Positions 1-8,453 are shown, numbered from the stretch's first letter. The stretch: DNA of 64,000 bases from Neoarius graeffei (GCF_027579695.1 NW_026869982.1:989001-1053000); one strand, 5' to 3'. Notes: generated by a model from the sequence alone, not told the origin. Program-made: numbers and translations.

Positions 1-35
1 GGATCAGGCGTTGTCAGAGTGGTTTGGCCGTAAGC
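1..35 (-). rRNA. 5S rRNA copy, class A, partial
   Basis: Only RNA positions 1-35 are inside the window; the rest lies beyond the left edge. Confidence 0.85.
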
Positions 36-148
36 AACAGCTTGTTGGAAATGTGCCGTTTTTCTTGCCTTGCGATCAGAAGGAAAATTCTTGCCTTGCG
101 ACCAGAAGGAAAATTCAAACAGATTTCTGCAAGAAGACAAAATAAAAT

Positions 149-266
149 GCTTACAGTACCTGGTATTCCTAGGCAGTCTCCCACTCAAGTACTAACCAGG
201 CCCAACTCTGTTTAGCTTCTGAGATCAGATGGGATCAGGCGTTGTCAGAGTGGTTTGGACGTAAAC
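149..266 (-). rRNA. 5S rRNA copy, class B' (type example)
   Basis: Colinear 118-nt body with T2, T8 and A37 against class A. T8 breaks the 8-111 pair of helix I, T2 leaves a U-G pair with 117, and A37 removes a CpG in loop C. The A box, intermediate element and C box are as in class A, so this class is milder than B although it shares the B-type 5' end and spacer (6 pentamers). It may be a recombinant of an A body with a B 5' end. Confidence 0.82.
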
Positions 267-381
267 AACAGTCTGGAAATGTGTGCCTTGCCTTGCCTTG
301 CCTTGCCTTGCCTTGCGCCCAGAAGGAAAATTCTTGCCTTGCGAGCAGAAGGAAAATTCAAACAGATTTCTGCAAGAAGAC

Positions 382-391
382 AAAATAAAAT
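382..391 (-). terminator. RNA polymerase III poly-T terminator (example copy)
   Basis: ATTTTATTTT begins right after the last paired base of the 5S body, giving two T4 runs in tandem. T4 is enough to stop vertebrate RNA polymerase III, so the second run acts as a backup. It recurs at S-93 to S-84 for every unit. In the copy at 29019-29136 the first run is interrupted to TTTC. Confidence 0.85.
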
Positions 392-412
392 GCTTACAGT
401 ACCTGGTATTCC

Positions 413-430
413 TAGGCAGTCTCCCACTCA
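413..430 (-). promoter_or_regulatory. Internal C box (example copy)
   Basis: RNA positions 80-97, the main TFIIIA contact region in vertebrates. GGATGGG of the usual box is GAGTGGG here (82 and 83 swapped), with T for C at 92 and A for G at 97. Class B copies also lose G86, which should weaken both TFIIIA contact and the helix IV stem. Whether the class A box still binds TFIIIA cannot be told from sequence. Confidence 0.6.
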
Positions 431-437
431 AGTACTA

Positions 438-443
438 ACCAGG
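438..443 (-). promoter_or_regulatory. Internal intermediate element (example copy)
   Basis: RNA positions 67-72 read CCTGGT, identical to the vertebrate intermediate element. It is constant across the array apart from rare single-copy changes (C67 to T at 20580-20697, G71 to C at 54537-54654). Confidence 0.65.
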
Positions 444-445
444 CC

Positions 446-460
446 CAACTCTGTTTAGCT
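446..460 (-). promoter_or_regulatory. Internal A box (example copy at 392-509)
   Basis: RNA positions 50-64 of a class A copy. Vertebrate 5S genes are transcribed by RNA polymerase III from an internal promoter bound by TFIIIA. Against the vertebrate A box, this one has A for G at 56, A for G at 60 and T for C at 63. The 60 change is matched by a change at 18, so it may follow RNA pairing rather than promoter decay. The same box recurs in nearly every copy. Confidence 0.65.
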
Positions 461-537
461 TCTGAGATCAGACGGGATCAGGCGTTGTCAGAGTGGTTTG
501 GCCGTAAGCAACAGCTTGTTGGAAATGTGCCGTTTTT

Positions 538-589
538 CTTGCCTTGCGATCAGAAGGAAAATTCTTGCCTTGCGACCAGAAGGAAAATT
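538..589 (-). repeat. 26-bp direct duplication in class A spacer (example)
   Basis: Two adjacent 26-bp blocks (538-563 and 564-589) differ at one base, GATCAG versus GACCAG on the plus strand. Each starts with CTTGCCTTGC, two copies of the pentamer that is expanded in class B. Class B and C spacers keep a related pair of blocks separated by the pentamers. The duplication plausibly seeded the microsatellite. Confidence 0.85.
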
Positions 590-622
590 CAAACAGATTT
601 CTGCAAGAAGACAAAATAAAAT

Positions 623-740
623 GCTTACAGTACCTGGTATTCCTAGGCAGTCTCACACTCAAGTACTAACCAGGCCCAACTCTGTTTAGCTTCTCAGATC
701 AGACAGGATCAGGCATTGTCAGAGTGGTTTGGACGTAAAC
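623..740 (-). rRNA. 5S rRNA copy, class B (type example), probably degenerate
   Basis: Six linked changes against class A: T2, T8, T26, T36, G46, T86. T8 breaks the 8-111 pair in helix I, G46 breaks 31-46 in helix III, and T86 breaks 86-91 in helix IV and removes a C-box guanine. T26 and T36 are CpG to TpG changes. With both promoter and fold affected, this class is expected to be poorly expressed or unstable. Its poly-T terminator is intact. Upstream tract (CAAGG)13. Confidence 0.78.
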
Positions 741-759
741 AACAGTCTGGAAATGTGTG

Positions 760-824
760 CCTTGCCTTGCCTTGCCTTGCCTTGCCTTGCCTTGCCTTGC
801 CTTGCCTTGCCTTGCCTTGCCTTG
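760..824. repeat. CCTTG/CAAGG pentamer tract, 13 copies
   Basis: Perfect pentamer tract 20 bp upstream of the class B copy at 623-740. Tract lengths in class B differ only by multiples of five, as replication slippage or unequal exchange predicts. Confidence 0.95.
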
Positions 825-900
825 CGCCCAGAAGGAAAATTCTTGCCTTGCGAGCAGAAGGAAAATTCAAACAGATTTCTGCAAGAAGACAAAATAAAAT

Positions 901-1018
901 GCTTACAGTACCTGGTATTCCTAGGCAGTCTCACACTCAAGTACTAACCAGGCCCAACTCTGTTTAGCTTCTCAGATCAGACAGGATCAGGCATTGTCAG
1001 AGTGGTTTGGACGTAAAC
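901..1018 (-). rRNA. 5S rRNA copy, class B
   Basis: Class B; (CAAGG)5 upstream. Confidence 0.75.
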
Positions 1019-1138
1019 AACAGTCTGGAAATGTGTGCCTTGCCTTGCCTTGCCTTGCCTTGCGCCCAGAAGGAAAATTCTTGCCTTGCGAGCAGAAGGA
1101 AAATTCAAACAGATTTCTGCAAGAAGACAAAATAAAAT

Positions 1139-1256
1139 GCTTACAGTACCTGGTATTCCTAGGCAGTCTCCCACTCAAGTACTAACCAGGCCCAACTCTG
1201 TTTAGCTTCTGAAATCAGACGGGATCAGGCATTGTCAGAGTGGTTTGGCCGTGAGC
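1139..1256 (-). rRNA. 5S rRNA copy, class C (type example)
   Basis: Differs from class A by C4, T26 and T44. C4 opposite A115 gives one mismatch in helix I; T26 and T44 fall in loops B and C. The C box is as in class A. The spacer is a fixed 241-bp unit form with GTGAGCAACAG at the 5' flank and a short pentamer stretch that never varies. This unit's spacer reads GCACCC. The class is possibly functional, less clearly so than A. Confidence 0.86.
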
Positions 1257-1379
1257 AACAGTTTGCTGGAAATGTGCCGTTTTTCTTGCCTTGCCTTGCC
1301 TTGCACCCAGAAGGAAAATTATTGCCTTGCGAGCAGAAGGAAAATTCAAACAGATTTCTGCAAGAAGACAAAATAAAAT

Positions 1380-1497
1380 GCTTACAGTACCTGGTATTCC
1401 TAGGCAGTCTCCCACTCAAGTACTAACCAGGCCCAACTCTGTTTAGCTTCTGAGATCAGACGGGATCAGGCGTTGTCAGAGTGGTTTGGCCGTAAGC
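1380..1497 (-). rRNA. 5S rRNA copy, class A
   Basis: Class A. Confidence 0.9.
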
Positions 1498-1610
1498 AAC
1501 AGCTTGTTGGAAATGTGCCGTTTTTCTTGCCTTGCGATCAGAAGGAAAATTCTTGCCTTGCGACCAGAAGGAAAATTCAAACAGATTTCTGCAAGAAGAC
1601 AAAATAAAAT

Positions 1611-1728
1611 GCTTACAGTACCTGGTATTCCTAGGCAGTCTCACACTCAAGTACTAACCAGGCCCAACTCTGTTTAGCTTCTCAGATCAGACAGGATCAG
1701 GCATTGTCAGAGTGGTTTGGACGTAAAC
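1611..1728 (-). rRNA. 5S rRNA copy, class B
   Basis: Class B; (CAAGG)5; CAGCAG flank. Confidence 0.75.
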
Positions 1729-1848
1729 AGCAGTCTGGAAATGTGTGCCTTGCCTTGCCTTGCCTTGCCTTGCGCCCAGAAGGAAAATTCTTGCCTTGCG
1801 AGCAGAAGGAAAATTCAAACAGATTTCTGCAAGAAGACAAAATAAAAT

Positions 1849-1966
1849 GCTTACAGTACCTGGTATTCCTAGGCAGTCTCCCACTCAAGTACTAACCAGG
1901 CCCAACTCTGTTTAGCTTCTGAAATCAGACGGGATCAGGCATTGTCAGAGTGGTTTGGCCGTGAGC
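1849..1966 (-). rRNA. 5S rRNA copy, class C
   Basis: Class C. Confidence 0.85.
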
Positions 1967-2089
1967 AACAGTTTGCTGGAAATGTGCCGTTTTTCTTGCC
2001 TTGCCTTGCCTTGCGCCCAGAAGGAAAATTATTGCCTTGCGAGCAGAAGGAAAATTCAAACAGATTTCTGCAAGAAGACAAAATAAAAT

Positions 2090-2207
2090 GCTTACAGTAC
2101 CTGGTATTCCTAGGCAGTCTCCCACTCAAGTACTAACCAGGCCCAACTCTGTTTAGCTTCTGAGATCAGACGGGATCAGGCGTTGTCAGAGTGGTTTGGC
2201 CGTAAGC
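2090..2207 (-). rRNA. 5S rRNA copy, class A
   Basis: Class A. Confidence 0.9.
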
Positions 2208-2320
2208 AACAGCTTGTTGGAAATGTGCCGTTTTTCTTGCCTTGCGATCAGAAGGAAAATTCTTGCCTTGCGACCAGAAGGAAAATTCAAACAGATTTCT
2301 GCAAGAAGACAAAATAAAAT

Positions 2321-2438
2321 GCTTACAGTACCTGGTATTCCTAGGCAGTCTCACACTCAAGTACTAACCAGGCCCAACTCTGTTTAGCTTCTCAGATCAG
2401 ACAGGATCAGGCATTGTCAGAGTGGTTTGGACGTAAAC
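2321..2438 (-). rRNA. 5S rRNA copy, class B
   Basis: Class B; (CAAGG)6. Confidence 0.75.
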
Positions 2439-2563
2439 AACAGTCTGGAAATGTGTGCCTTGCCTTGCCTTGCCTTGCCTTGCCTTGCGCCCAGAAGGAA
2501 AATTCTTGCCTTGCGAGCAGAAGGAAAATTCAAACAGATTTCTGCAAGAAGACAAAATAAAAT

Positions 2564-2681
2564 GCTTACAGTACCTGGTATTCCTAGGCAGTCTCCCACT
2601 CAAGTACTAACCAGGCCCAACTCTGTTTAGCTTCTGAAATCAGACGGGATCAGGCATTGTCAGAGTGGTTTGGCCGTGAGC
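2564..2681 (-). rRNA. 5S rRNA copy, class C
   Basis: Class C. Confidence 0.85.
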
Positions 2682-2804
2682 AACAGTTTGCTGGAAATGT
2701 GCCGTTTTTCTTGCCTTGCCTTGCCTTGCGCCCAGAAGGAAAATTATTGCCTTGCGAGCAGAAGGAAAATTCAAACAGATTTCTGCAAGAAGACAAAATA
2801 AAAT

Positions 2805-2922
2805 GCTTACAGCACCTGGTATTCCTAGGCAGTCTCCCACTCAAGTACTAACCAGGCCCAACTCTGTTTAGCTTCTGAGATCAGACGGGATCAGGCGTTG
2901 TCAGAGTGGTTTGGCCGTAAGC
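2805..2922 (-). rRNA. 5S rRNA copy, class A
   Basis: Class A with private G110, the usual vertebrate base. Confidence 0.9.
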
Positions 2923-3035
2923 AACAGCTTGTTGGAAATGTGCCGTTTTTCTTGCCTTGCGATCAGAAGGAAAATTCTTGCCTTGCGACCAGAAGGAAAA
3001 TTCAAACAGATTTCTGCAAGAAGACAAAATAAAAT

Positions 3036-3153
3036 GCTTACAGTACCTGGTATTCCTAGGCAGTCTCACACTCAAGTACTAACCAGGCCCAACTCTGTTT
3101 AGCTTCTCAGATCAGACAGGATCAGGCATTGTCAGAGTGGTTTGGACGTAAAC
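3036..3153 (-). rRNA. 5S rRNA copy, class B
   Basis: Class B; (CAAGG)5; CAGCAG flank. Confidence 0.75.
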
Positions 3154-3273
3154 AGCAGTCTGGAAATGTGTGCCTTGCCTTGCCTTGCCTTGCCTTGCGC
3201 CCAGAAGGAAAATTCTTGCCTTGCGAGCAGAAGGAAAATTCAAACAGATTTCTGCAAGAAGACAAAATAAAAT

Positions 3274-3391
3274 GCTTACAGTACCTGGTATTCCTAGGCA
3301 GTCTCCCACTCAAGTACTAACCAGGCCCAACTCTGTTTAGCTTCTGAAATCAGACGGGATCAGGCATTGTCAGAGTGGTTTGGCCGTGAGC
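3274..3391 (-). rRNA. 5S rRNA copy, class C
   Basis: Class C. Confidence 0.85.
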
Positions 3392-3514
3392 AACAGTTTG
3401 CTGGAAATGTGCCGTTTTTCTTGCCTTGCCTTGCCTTGCGCCCAGAAGGAAAATTATTGCCTTGCGAGCAGAAGGAAAATTCAAACAGATTTCTGCAAGA
3501 AGACAAAATAAAAT

Positions 3515-3632
3515 GCTTACAGTACCTGGTATTCCTAGGCAGTCTCCCACTCAAGTACTAACCAGGCCCAACTCTGTTTAGCTTCTGAGATCAGACGGGA
3601 TCAGGCGTTGTCAGAGTGGTTTGGCCGTAAGC
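3515..3632 (-). rRNA. 5S rRNA copy, class A
   Basis: Class A. Confidence 0.9.
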
Positions 3633-3745
3633 AACAGCTTGTTGGAAATGTGCCGTTTTTCTTGCCTTGCGATCAGAAGGAAAATTCTTGCCTTGCGACC
3701 AGAAGGAAAATTCAAACAGATTTCTGCAAGAAGACAAAATAAAAT

Positions 3746-3863
3746 GCTTACAGTACCTGGTATTCCTAGGCAGTCTCACACTCAAGTACTAACCAGGCCC
3801 AACTCTGTTTAGCTTCTCAGATCAGACAGGATCAGGCATTGTCAGAGTGGTTTGGACGTAAAC
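3746..3863 (-). rRNA. 5S rRNA copy, class B
   Basis: Class B; (CAAGG)7. Confidence 0.75.
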
Positions 3864-3993
3864 AACAGTCTGGAAATGTGTGCCTTGCCTTGCCTTGCCT
3901 TGCCTTGCCTTGCCTTGCGCCCAGAAGGAAAATTCTTGCCTTGCGAGCAGAAGGAAAATTCAAACAGATTTCTGCAAGAAGACAAAATAAAAT

Positions 3994-4111
3994 GCTTACA
4001 GTACCTGGTATTCCTAGGCAGTCTCCCACTCAAGTACTAACCAGGCCCAACTCTGTTTAGCTTCTGAGATCAGACGGGATCAGGCGTTGTCAGAGTGGTT
4101 TGGCCGTAAGC
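3994..4111 (-). rRNA. 5S rRNA copy, class A
   Basis: Class A. Confidence 0.9.
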
Positions 4112-4224
4112 AACAGCTTGTTGGAAATGTGCCGTTTTTCTTGCCTTGCGATCAGAAGGAAAATTCTTGCCTTGCGACCAGAAGGAAAATTCAAACAGAT
4201 TTCTGCAAGAAGACAAAATAAAAT

Positions 4225-4342
4225 GCTTACAGTACCTGGTATTCCTAGGCAGTCTCCCACTCAAGTACTAACCAGGCCCAACTCTGTTTAGCTTCTGAGA
4301 TCAGACGGGATCAGGCGTTGTCAGAGTGGTTTGGCCGTAAGC
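4225..4342 (-). rRNA. 5S rRNA copy, class A
   Basis: Class A. Confidence 0.9.
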
Positions 4343-4455
4343 AACAGCTTGTTGGAAATGTGCCGTTTTTCTTGCCTTGCGATCAGAAGGAAAATTCTTG
4401 CCTTGCGACCAGAAGGAAAATTCAAACAGATTTCTGCAAGAAGACAAAATAAAAT

Positions 4456-4573
4456 GCTTACAGTACCTGGTATTCCTAGGCAGTCTCACACTCAAGTACT
4501 AACCAGGCCCAACTCTGTTTAGCTTCTCAGATCAGACAGGATCAGGCATTGTCAGAGTGGTTTGGACGTAAAC
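4456..4573 (-). rRNA. 5S rRNA copy, class B
   Basis: Class B; (CAAGG)6. Confidence 0.75.
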
Positions 4574-4698
4574 AACAGTCTGGAAATGTGTGCCTTGCCT
4601 TGCCTTGCCTTGCCTTGCCTTGCGCCCAGAAGGAAAATTCTTGCCTTGCGAGCAGAAGGAAAATTCAAACAGATTTCTGCAAGAAGACAAAATAAAAT

Positions 4699-4816
4699 GC
4701 TTACAGTACCTGGTATTCCTAGGCAGTCTCCCACTCAAGTACTAACCAGGCCCAACTCTGTTTAGCTTCTGAGATCAGACGGGATCAGGCGTTGTCAGAG
4801 TGGTTTGGCCGTAAGC
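4699..4816 (-). rRNA. 5S rRNA copy, class A
   Basis: Class A. Confidence 0.9.
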
Positions 4817-4929
4817 AACAGCTTGTTGGAAATGTGCCGTTTTTCTTGCCTTGCGATCAGAAGGAAAATTCTTGCCTTGCGACCAGAAGGAAAATTCAAA
4901 CAGATTTCTGCAAGAAGACAAAATAAAAT

Positions 4930-5047
4930 GCTTACAGTACCTGGTATTCCTAGGCAGTCTCCCACTCAAGTACTAACCAGGCCCAACTCTGTTTAGCTTT
5001 TGAGATCAGACGGGATCAGGCGTTGTCAGAGTGGTTTGGCCGTAAGC
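4930..5047 (-). rRNA. 5S rRNA copy, class A
   Basis: Class A with private A48 (helix III). Confidence 0.88.
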
Positions 5048-5160
5048 AACAGCTTGTTGGAAATGTGCCGTTTTTCTTGCCTTGCGATCAGAAGGAAAAT
5101 TCTTGCCTTGCGACCAGAAGGAAAATTCAAACAGATTTCTGCAAGAAGACAAAATAAAAT

Positions 5161-5278
5161 GCTTACAGTACCTGGTATTCCTAGGCAGTCTCACACTCAA
5201 GTACTAACCAGGCCCAACTCTGTTTAGCTTCTCAGATCAGACAGGATCAGGCATTGTCAGAGTGGTTTGGACGTAAAC
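5161..5278 (-). rRNA. 5S rRNA copy, class B
   Basis: Class B; (CAAGG)13. Confidence 0.75.
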
Positions 5279-5297
5279 AACAGTCTGGAAATGTGTG

Positions 5298-5362
5298 CCT
5301 TGCCTTGCCTTGCCTTGCCTTGCCTTGCCTTGCCTTGCCTTGCCTTGCCTTGCCTTGCCTTG
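5298..5362. repeat. CCTTG/CAAGG tract, 13 copies
   Basis: Perfect tract upstream of class B copy 5161-5278; followed two units later by a B' unit and then a 17-copy tract. Confidence 0.95.
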
Positions 5363-5438
5363 CGCCCAGAAGGAAAATTCTTGCCTTGCGAGCAGAAGGA
5401 AAATTCAAACAGATTTCTGCAAGAAGACAAAATAAAAT

Positions 5439-5556
5439 GCTTACAGTACCTGGTATTCCTAGGCAGTCTCCCACTCAAGTACTAACCAGGCCCAACTCTG
5501 TTTAGCTTCTGAGATCAGACGGGATCAGGCGTTGTCAGAGTGGTTTGGCCGTAAGC
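5439..5556 (-). rRNA. 5S rRNA copy, class A
   Basis: Class A. Confidence 0.9.
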
Positions 5557-5669
5557 AACAGCTTGTTGGAAATGTGCCGTTTTTCTTGCCTTGCGATCAG
5601 AAGGAAAATTCTTGCCTTGCGACCAGAAGGAAAATTCAAACAGATTTCTGCAAGAAGACAAAATAAAAT

Positions 5670-5787
5670 GCTTACAGTACCTGGTATTCCTAGGCAGTCT
5701 CCCACTCAAGTACTAACCAGGCCCAACTCTGTTTAGCTTCTGAGATCAGATGGGATCAGGCGTTGTCAGAGTGGTTTGGACGTAAAC
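5670..5787 (-). rRNA. 5S rRNA copy, class B'
   Basis: Class B'; (CAAGG)6. Confidence 0.8.
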
Positions 5788-5912
5788 AACAGTCTGGAAA
5801 TGTGTGCCTTGCCTTGCCTTGCCTTGCCTTGCCTTGCGCCCAGAAGGAAAATTCTTGCCTTGCGAGCAGAAGGAAAATTCAAACAGATTTCTGCAAGAAG
5901 ACAAAATAAAAT

Positions 5913-6030
5913 GCTTACAGTACCTGGTATTCCTAGGCAGTCTCCCACTCAAGTACTAACCAGGCCCAACTCTGTTTAGCTTCTGAGATCAGACGGGATC
6001 AGGCGTTGTCAGAGTGGTTTGGCCGTAAGC
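5913..6030 (-). rRNA. 5S rRNA copy, class A
   Basis: Class A. Confidence 0.9.
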
Positions 6031-6143
6031 AACAGCTTGTTGGAAATGTGCCGTTTTTCTTGCCTTGCGATCAGAAGGAAAATTCTTGCCTTGCGACCAG
6101 AAGGAAAATTCAAACAGATTTCTGCAAGAAGACAAAATAAAAT

Positions 6144-6261
6144 GCTTACAGTACCTGGTATTCCTAGGCAGTCTCACACTCAAGTACTAACCAGGCCCAA
6201 CTCTGTTTAGCTTCTCAGATCAGACAGGATCAGGCATTGTCAGAGTGGTTTGGACGTAAAC
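6144..6261 (-). rRNA. 5S rRNA copy, class B
   Basis: Class B; (CAAGG)17. Confidence 0.75.
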
Positions 6262-6280
6262 AACAGTCTGGAAATGTGTG

Positions 6281-6365
6281 CCTTGCCTTGCCTTGCCTTG
6301 CCTTGCCTTGCCTTGCCTTGCCTTGCCTTGCCTTGCCTTGCCTTGCCTTGCCTTGCCTTGCCTTG
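6281..6365. repeat. CCTTG/CAAGG tract, 17 copies
   Basis: Perfect tract upstream of class B copy 6144-6261; immediately precedes the 1420-bp cassette that begins at 6525. Confidence 0.95.
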
Positions 6366-6441
6366 CGCCCAGAAGGAAAATTCTTGCCTTGCGAGCAGAA
6401 GGAAAATTCAAACAGATTTCTGCAAGAAGACAAAATAAAAT

Positions 6442-6559
6442 GCTTACAGTACCTGGTATTCCTAGGCAGTCTCACACTCAAGTACTAACCAGGCCCAACT
6501 CTGTTTAGCTTCTCAGATCAGACAGGATCAGGCATTGTCAAAGTGGTTTGGACGTAAAC
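6442..6559 (-). rRNA. 5S rRNA copy, class B
   Basis: Class B with private T19 (helix II); (CAAGG)5. Confidence 0.73.
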
Positions 6560-6679
6560 AACAGTCTGGAAATGTGTGCCTTGCCTTGCCTTGCCTTGCC
6601 TTGCGCCCAGAAGGAAAATTCTTGCCTTGCGAGCAGAAGGAAAATTCAAACAGATTTCTGCAAGAAGACAAAATAAAAT

Positions 6680-6797
6680 GCTTACAGTACCTGGTATTCC
6701 TAGGCAGTCTCCCACTCAAGTACTAACCAGGCCCAACTCTGTTTAGCTTCTGAAATCAGACGGGATCAGGCATTGTCAGAGTGGTTTGGCCGTGAGC
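6680..6797 (-). rRNA. 5S rRNA copy, class C
   Basis: Class C. Confidence 0.85.
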
Positions 6798-6920
6798 AAC
6801 AGTTTGCTGGAAATGTGCCGTTTTTCTTGCCTTGCCTTGCCTTGCGCCCAGAAGGAAAATTATTGCCTTGCGAGCAGAAGGAAAATTCAAACAGATTTCT
6901 GCAAGAAGACAAAATAAAAT

Positions 6921-7038
6921 GCTTACAGTACCTGGTATTCCTAGGCAGTCTCCCACTCAAGTACTAACCAGGCCCAACTCTGTTTAGCTTCTGAGATCAG
7001 ACGGGATCAGGCGTTGTCAGAGTGGTTTGGCCGTAAGC
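6921..7038 (-). rRNA. 5S rRNA copy, class A
   Basis: Class A. Confidence 0.9.
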
Positions 7039-7151
7039 AACAGCTTGTTGGAAATGTGCCGTTTTTCTTGCCTTGCGATCAGAAGGAAAATTCTTGCCTT
7101 GCGACCAGAAGGAAAATTCAAACAGATTTCTGCAAGAAGACAAAATAAAAT

Positions 7152-7269
7152 GCTTACAGTACCTGGTATTCCTAGGCAGTCTCCCACTCAAGTACTAACC
7201 AGGCCCAACTCTGTTTAGCTTCTCAGATCAGACAGGATCAGGCATTGTCAGAGTGGTTTGGACGTAAAC
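7152..7269 (-). rRNA. 5S rRNA copy, class B mosaic
   Basis: Class B 5' part but G86 kept, so the C box is class A; exchange point between RNA positions 46 and 86. (CAAGG)5; CAGCAG flank. Confidence 0.77.
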
Positions 7270-7389
7270 AGCAGTCTGGAAATGTGTGCCTTGCCTTGCC
7301 TTGCCTTGCCTTGCGCCCAGAAGGAAAATTCTTGCCTTGCGAGCAGAAGGAAAATTCAAACAGATTTCTGCAAGAAGACAAAATAAAAT

Positions 7390-7507
7390 GCTTACAGTAC
7401 CTGGTATTCCTAGGCAGTCTCCCACTCAAGTACTAACCAGGCCCAACTCTGTTTAGCTTCTGAAATCAGACGGGATCAGGCATTGTCAGAGTGGTTTGGC
7501 CGTGAGC
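7390..7507 (-). rRNA. 5S rRNA copy, class C
   Basis: Class C. Confidence 0.85.
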
Positions 7508-7630
7508 AACAGTTTGCTGGAAATGTGCCGTTTTTCTTGCCTTGCCTTGCCTTGCGCCCAGAAGGAAAATTATTGCCTTGCGAGCAGAAGGAAAATTCAA
7601 ACAGATTTCTGCAAGAAGACAAAATAAAAT

Positions 7631-7748
7631 GCTTACAGTACCTGGTATTCCTAGGCAGTCTCCCACTCAAGTACTAACCAGGCCCAACTCTGTTTAGCTT
7701 CTGAGATCAGACGGGATCAGGCGTTGTCAGAGTGGTTTGGCCGTAAGC
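7631..7748 (-). rRNA. 5S rRNA copy, class A
   Basis: Class A. Confidence 0.9.
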
Positions 7749-7861
7749 AACAGCTTGTTGGAAATGTGCCGTTTTTCTTGCCTTGCGATCAGAAGGAAAA
7801 TTCTTGCCTTGCGACCAGAAGGAAAATTCAAACAGATTTCTGCAAGAAGACAAAATAAAAT

Positions 7862-7979
7862 GCTTACAGTACCTGGTATTCCTAGGCAGTCTCACACTCA
7901 AGTACTAACCAGGCCCAACTCTGTTTAGCTTCTCAGATCAGACAGGATCAGGCATTGTCAGAGTGGTTTGGACGTAAAC
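7862..7979 (-). rRNA. 5S rRNA copy, class B
   Basis: Class B; (CAAGG)6. Confidence 0.75.
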
Positions 7980-8104
7980 AACAGTCTGGAAATGTGTGCC
8001 TTGCCTTGCCTTGCCTTGCCTTGCCTTGCGCCCAGAAGGAAAATTCTTGCCTTGCGAGCAGAAGGAAAATTCAAACAGATTTCTGCAAGAAGACAAAATA
8101 AAAT

Positions 8105-8222
8105 GCTTACAGTACCTGGTATTCCTAGGCAGTCTCCCACTCAAGTACTAACCAGGCCCAACTCTGTTTAGCTTCTGAGATCAGACGGGATCAGGCGTTG
8201 TCAGAGTGGTTTGGCCGTAAGC
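8105..8222 (-). rRNA. 5S rRNA copy, class A
   Basis: Class A. Confidence 0.9.
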
Positions 8223-8335
8223 AACAGCTTGTTGGAAATGTGCCGTTTTTCTTGCCTTGCGATCAGAAGGAAAATTCTTGCCTTGCGACCAGAAGGAAAA
8301 TTCAAACAGATTTCTGCAAGAAGACAAAATAAAAT

Positions 8336-8453
8336 GCTTACAGTACCTGGTATTCCTAGGCAGTCTCCCACTCAAGTACTAACCAGGCCCAACTCTGTTT
8401 AGCTTCTGAGATCAGACGGGATCAGGCGTTGTCAGAGTGGTTTGGCCGTAAGC
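8336..8453 (-). rRNA. 5S rRNA copy, class A
   Basis: Class A. Confidence 0.9.

Larger units (their letters stand above)
392..509 (-). rRNA. 5S rRNA copy, class A (type example)
   Basis: 5S rRNA is a structural RNA of the large ribosomal subunit, made by RNA polymerase III. This body aligns to human 5S without gaps over 118 nt, with about 19 differences. Helix I closes fully (GCTTAC with GTAAGC). C18 to T is matched by G60 to A in helix II, C30 to T by G47 to A in helix III, and C3 to T by G116 to A in helix I. G97 to A and G106 to A turn U-G pairs into U-A. In helix IV the bulged A moves from 83 to 82, leaving the stem length unchanged. C63 to T falls on the helix II bulge. The 5' end was set by pairing with the 3' end, and the 3' end by the adjacent poly-T terminator. 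No TATA-like element is seen near -30. Class A is the best candidate for functional genes; a preserved-fold pseudogene family remains possible. Confidence 0.92.
984..2403 (-). repeat. Left-domain 6-monomer cassette, copy 1
   Basis: Units in plus-strand order: B(5 pentamers), C, A, B(5, with GTAAACAGCAG), C, A; exactly 1420 bp. It directly follows a long pentamer tract unit. Confidence 0.9.
6525..7944 (-). repeat. Left-domain 6-monomer cassette, copy 2
   Basis: Same six units and 1420 bp. The fourth unit's gene (7152-7269) lacks T86, and the first unit's gene has a private T19. Confidence 0.9.

Noticed and set aside
392-509. tRNA or other small RNA gene
   Set aside because: Length, ends, A box, intermediate element and C box all align to 5S rRNA without gaps.
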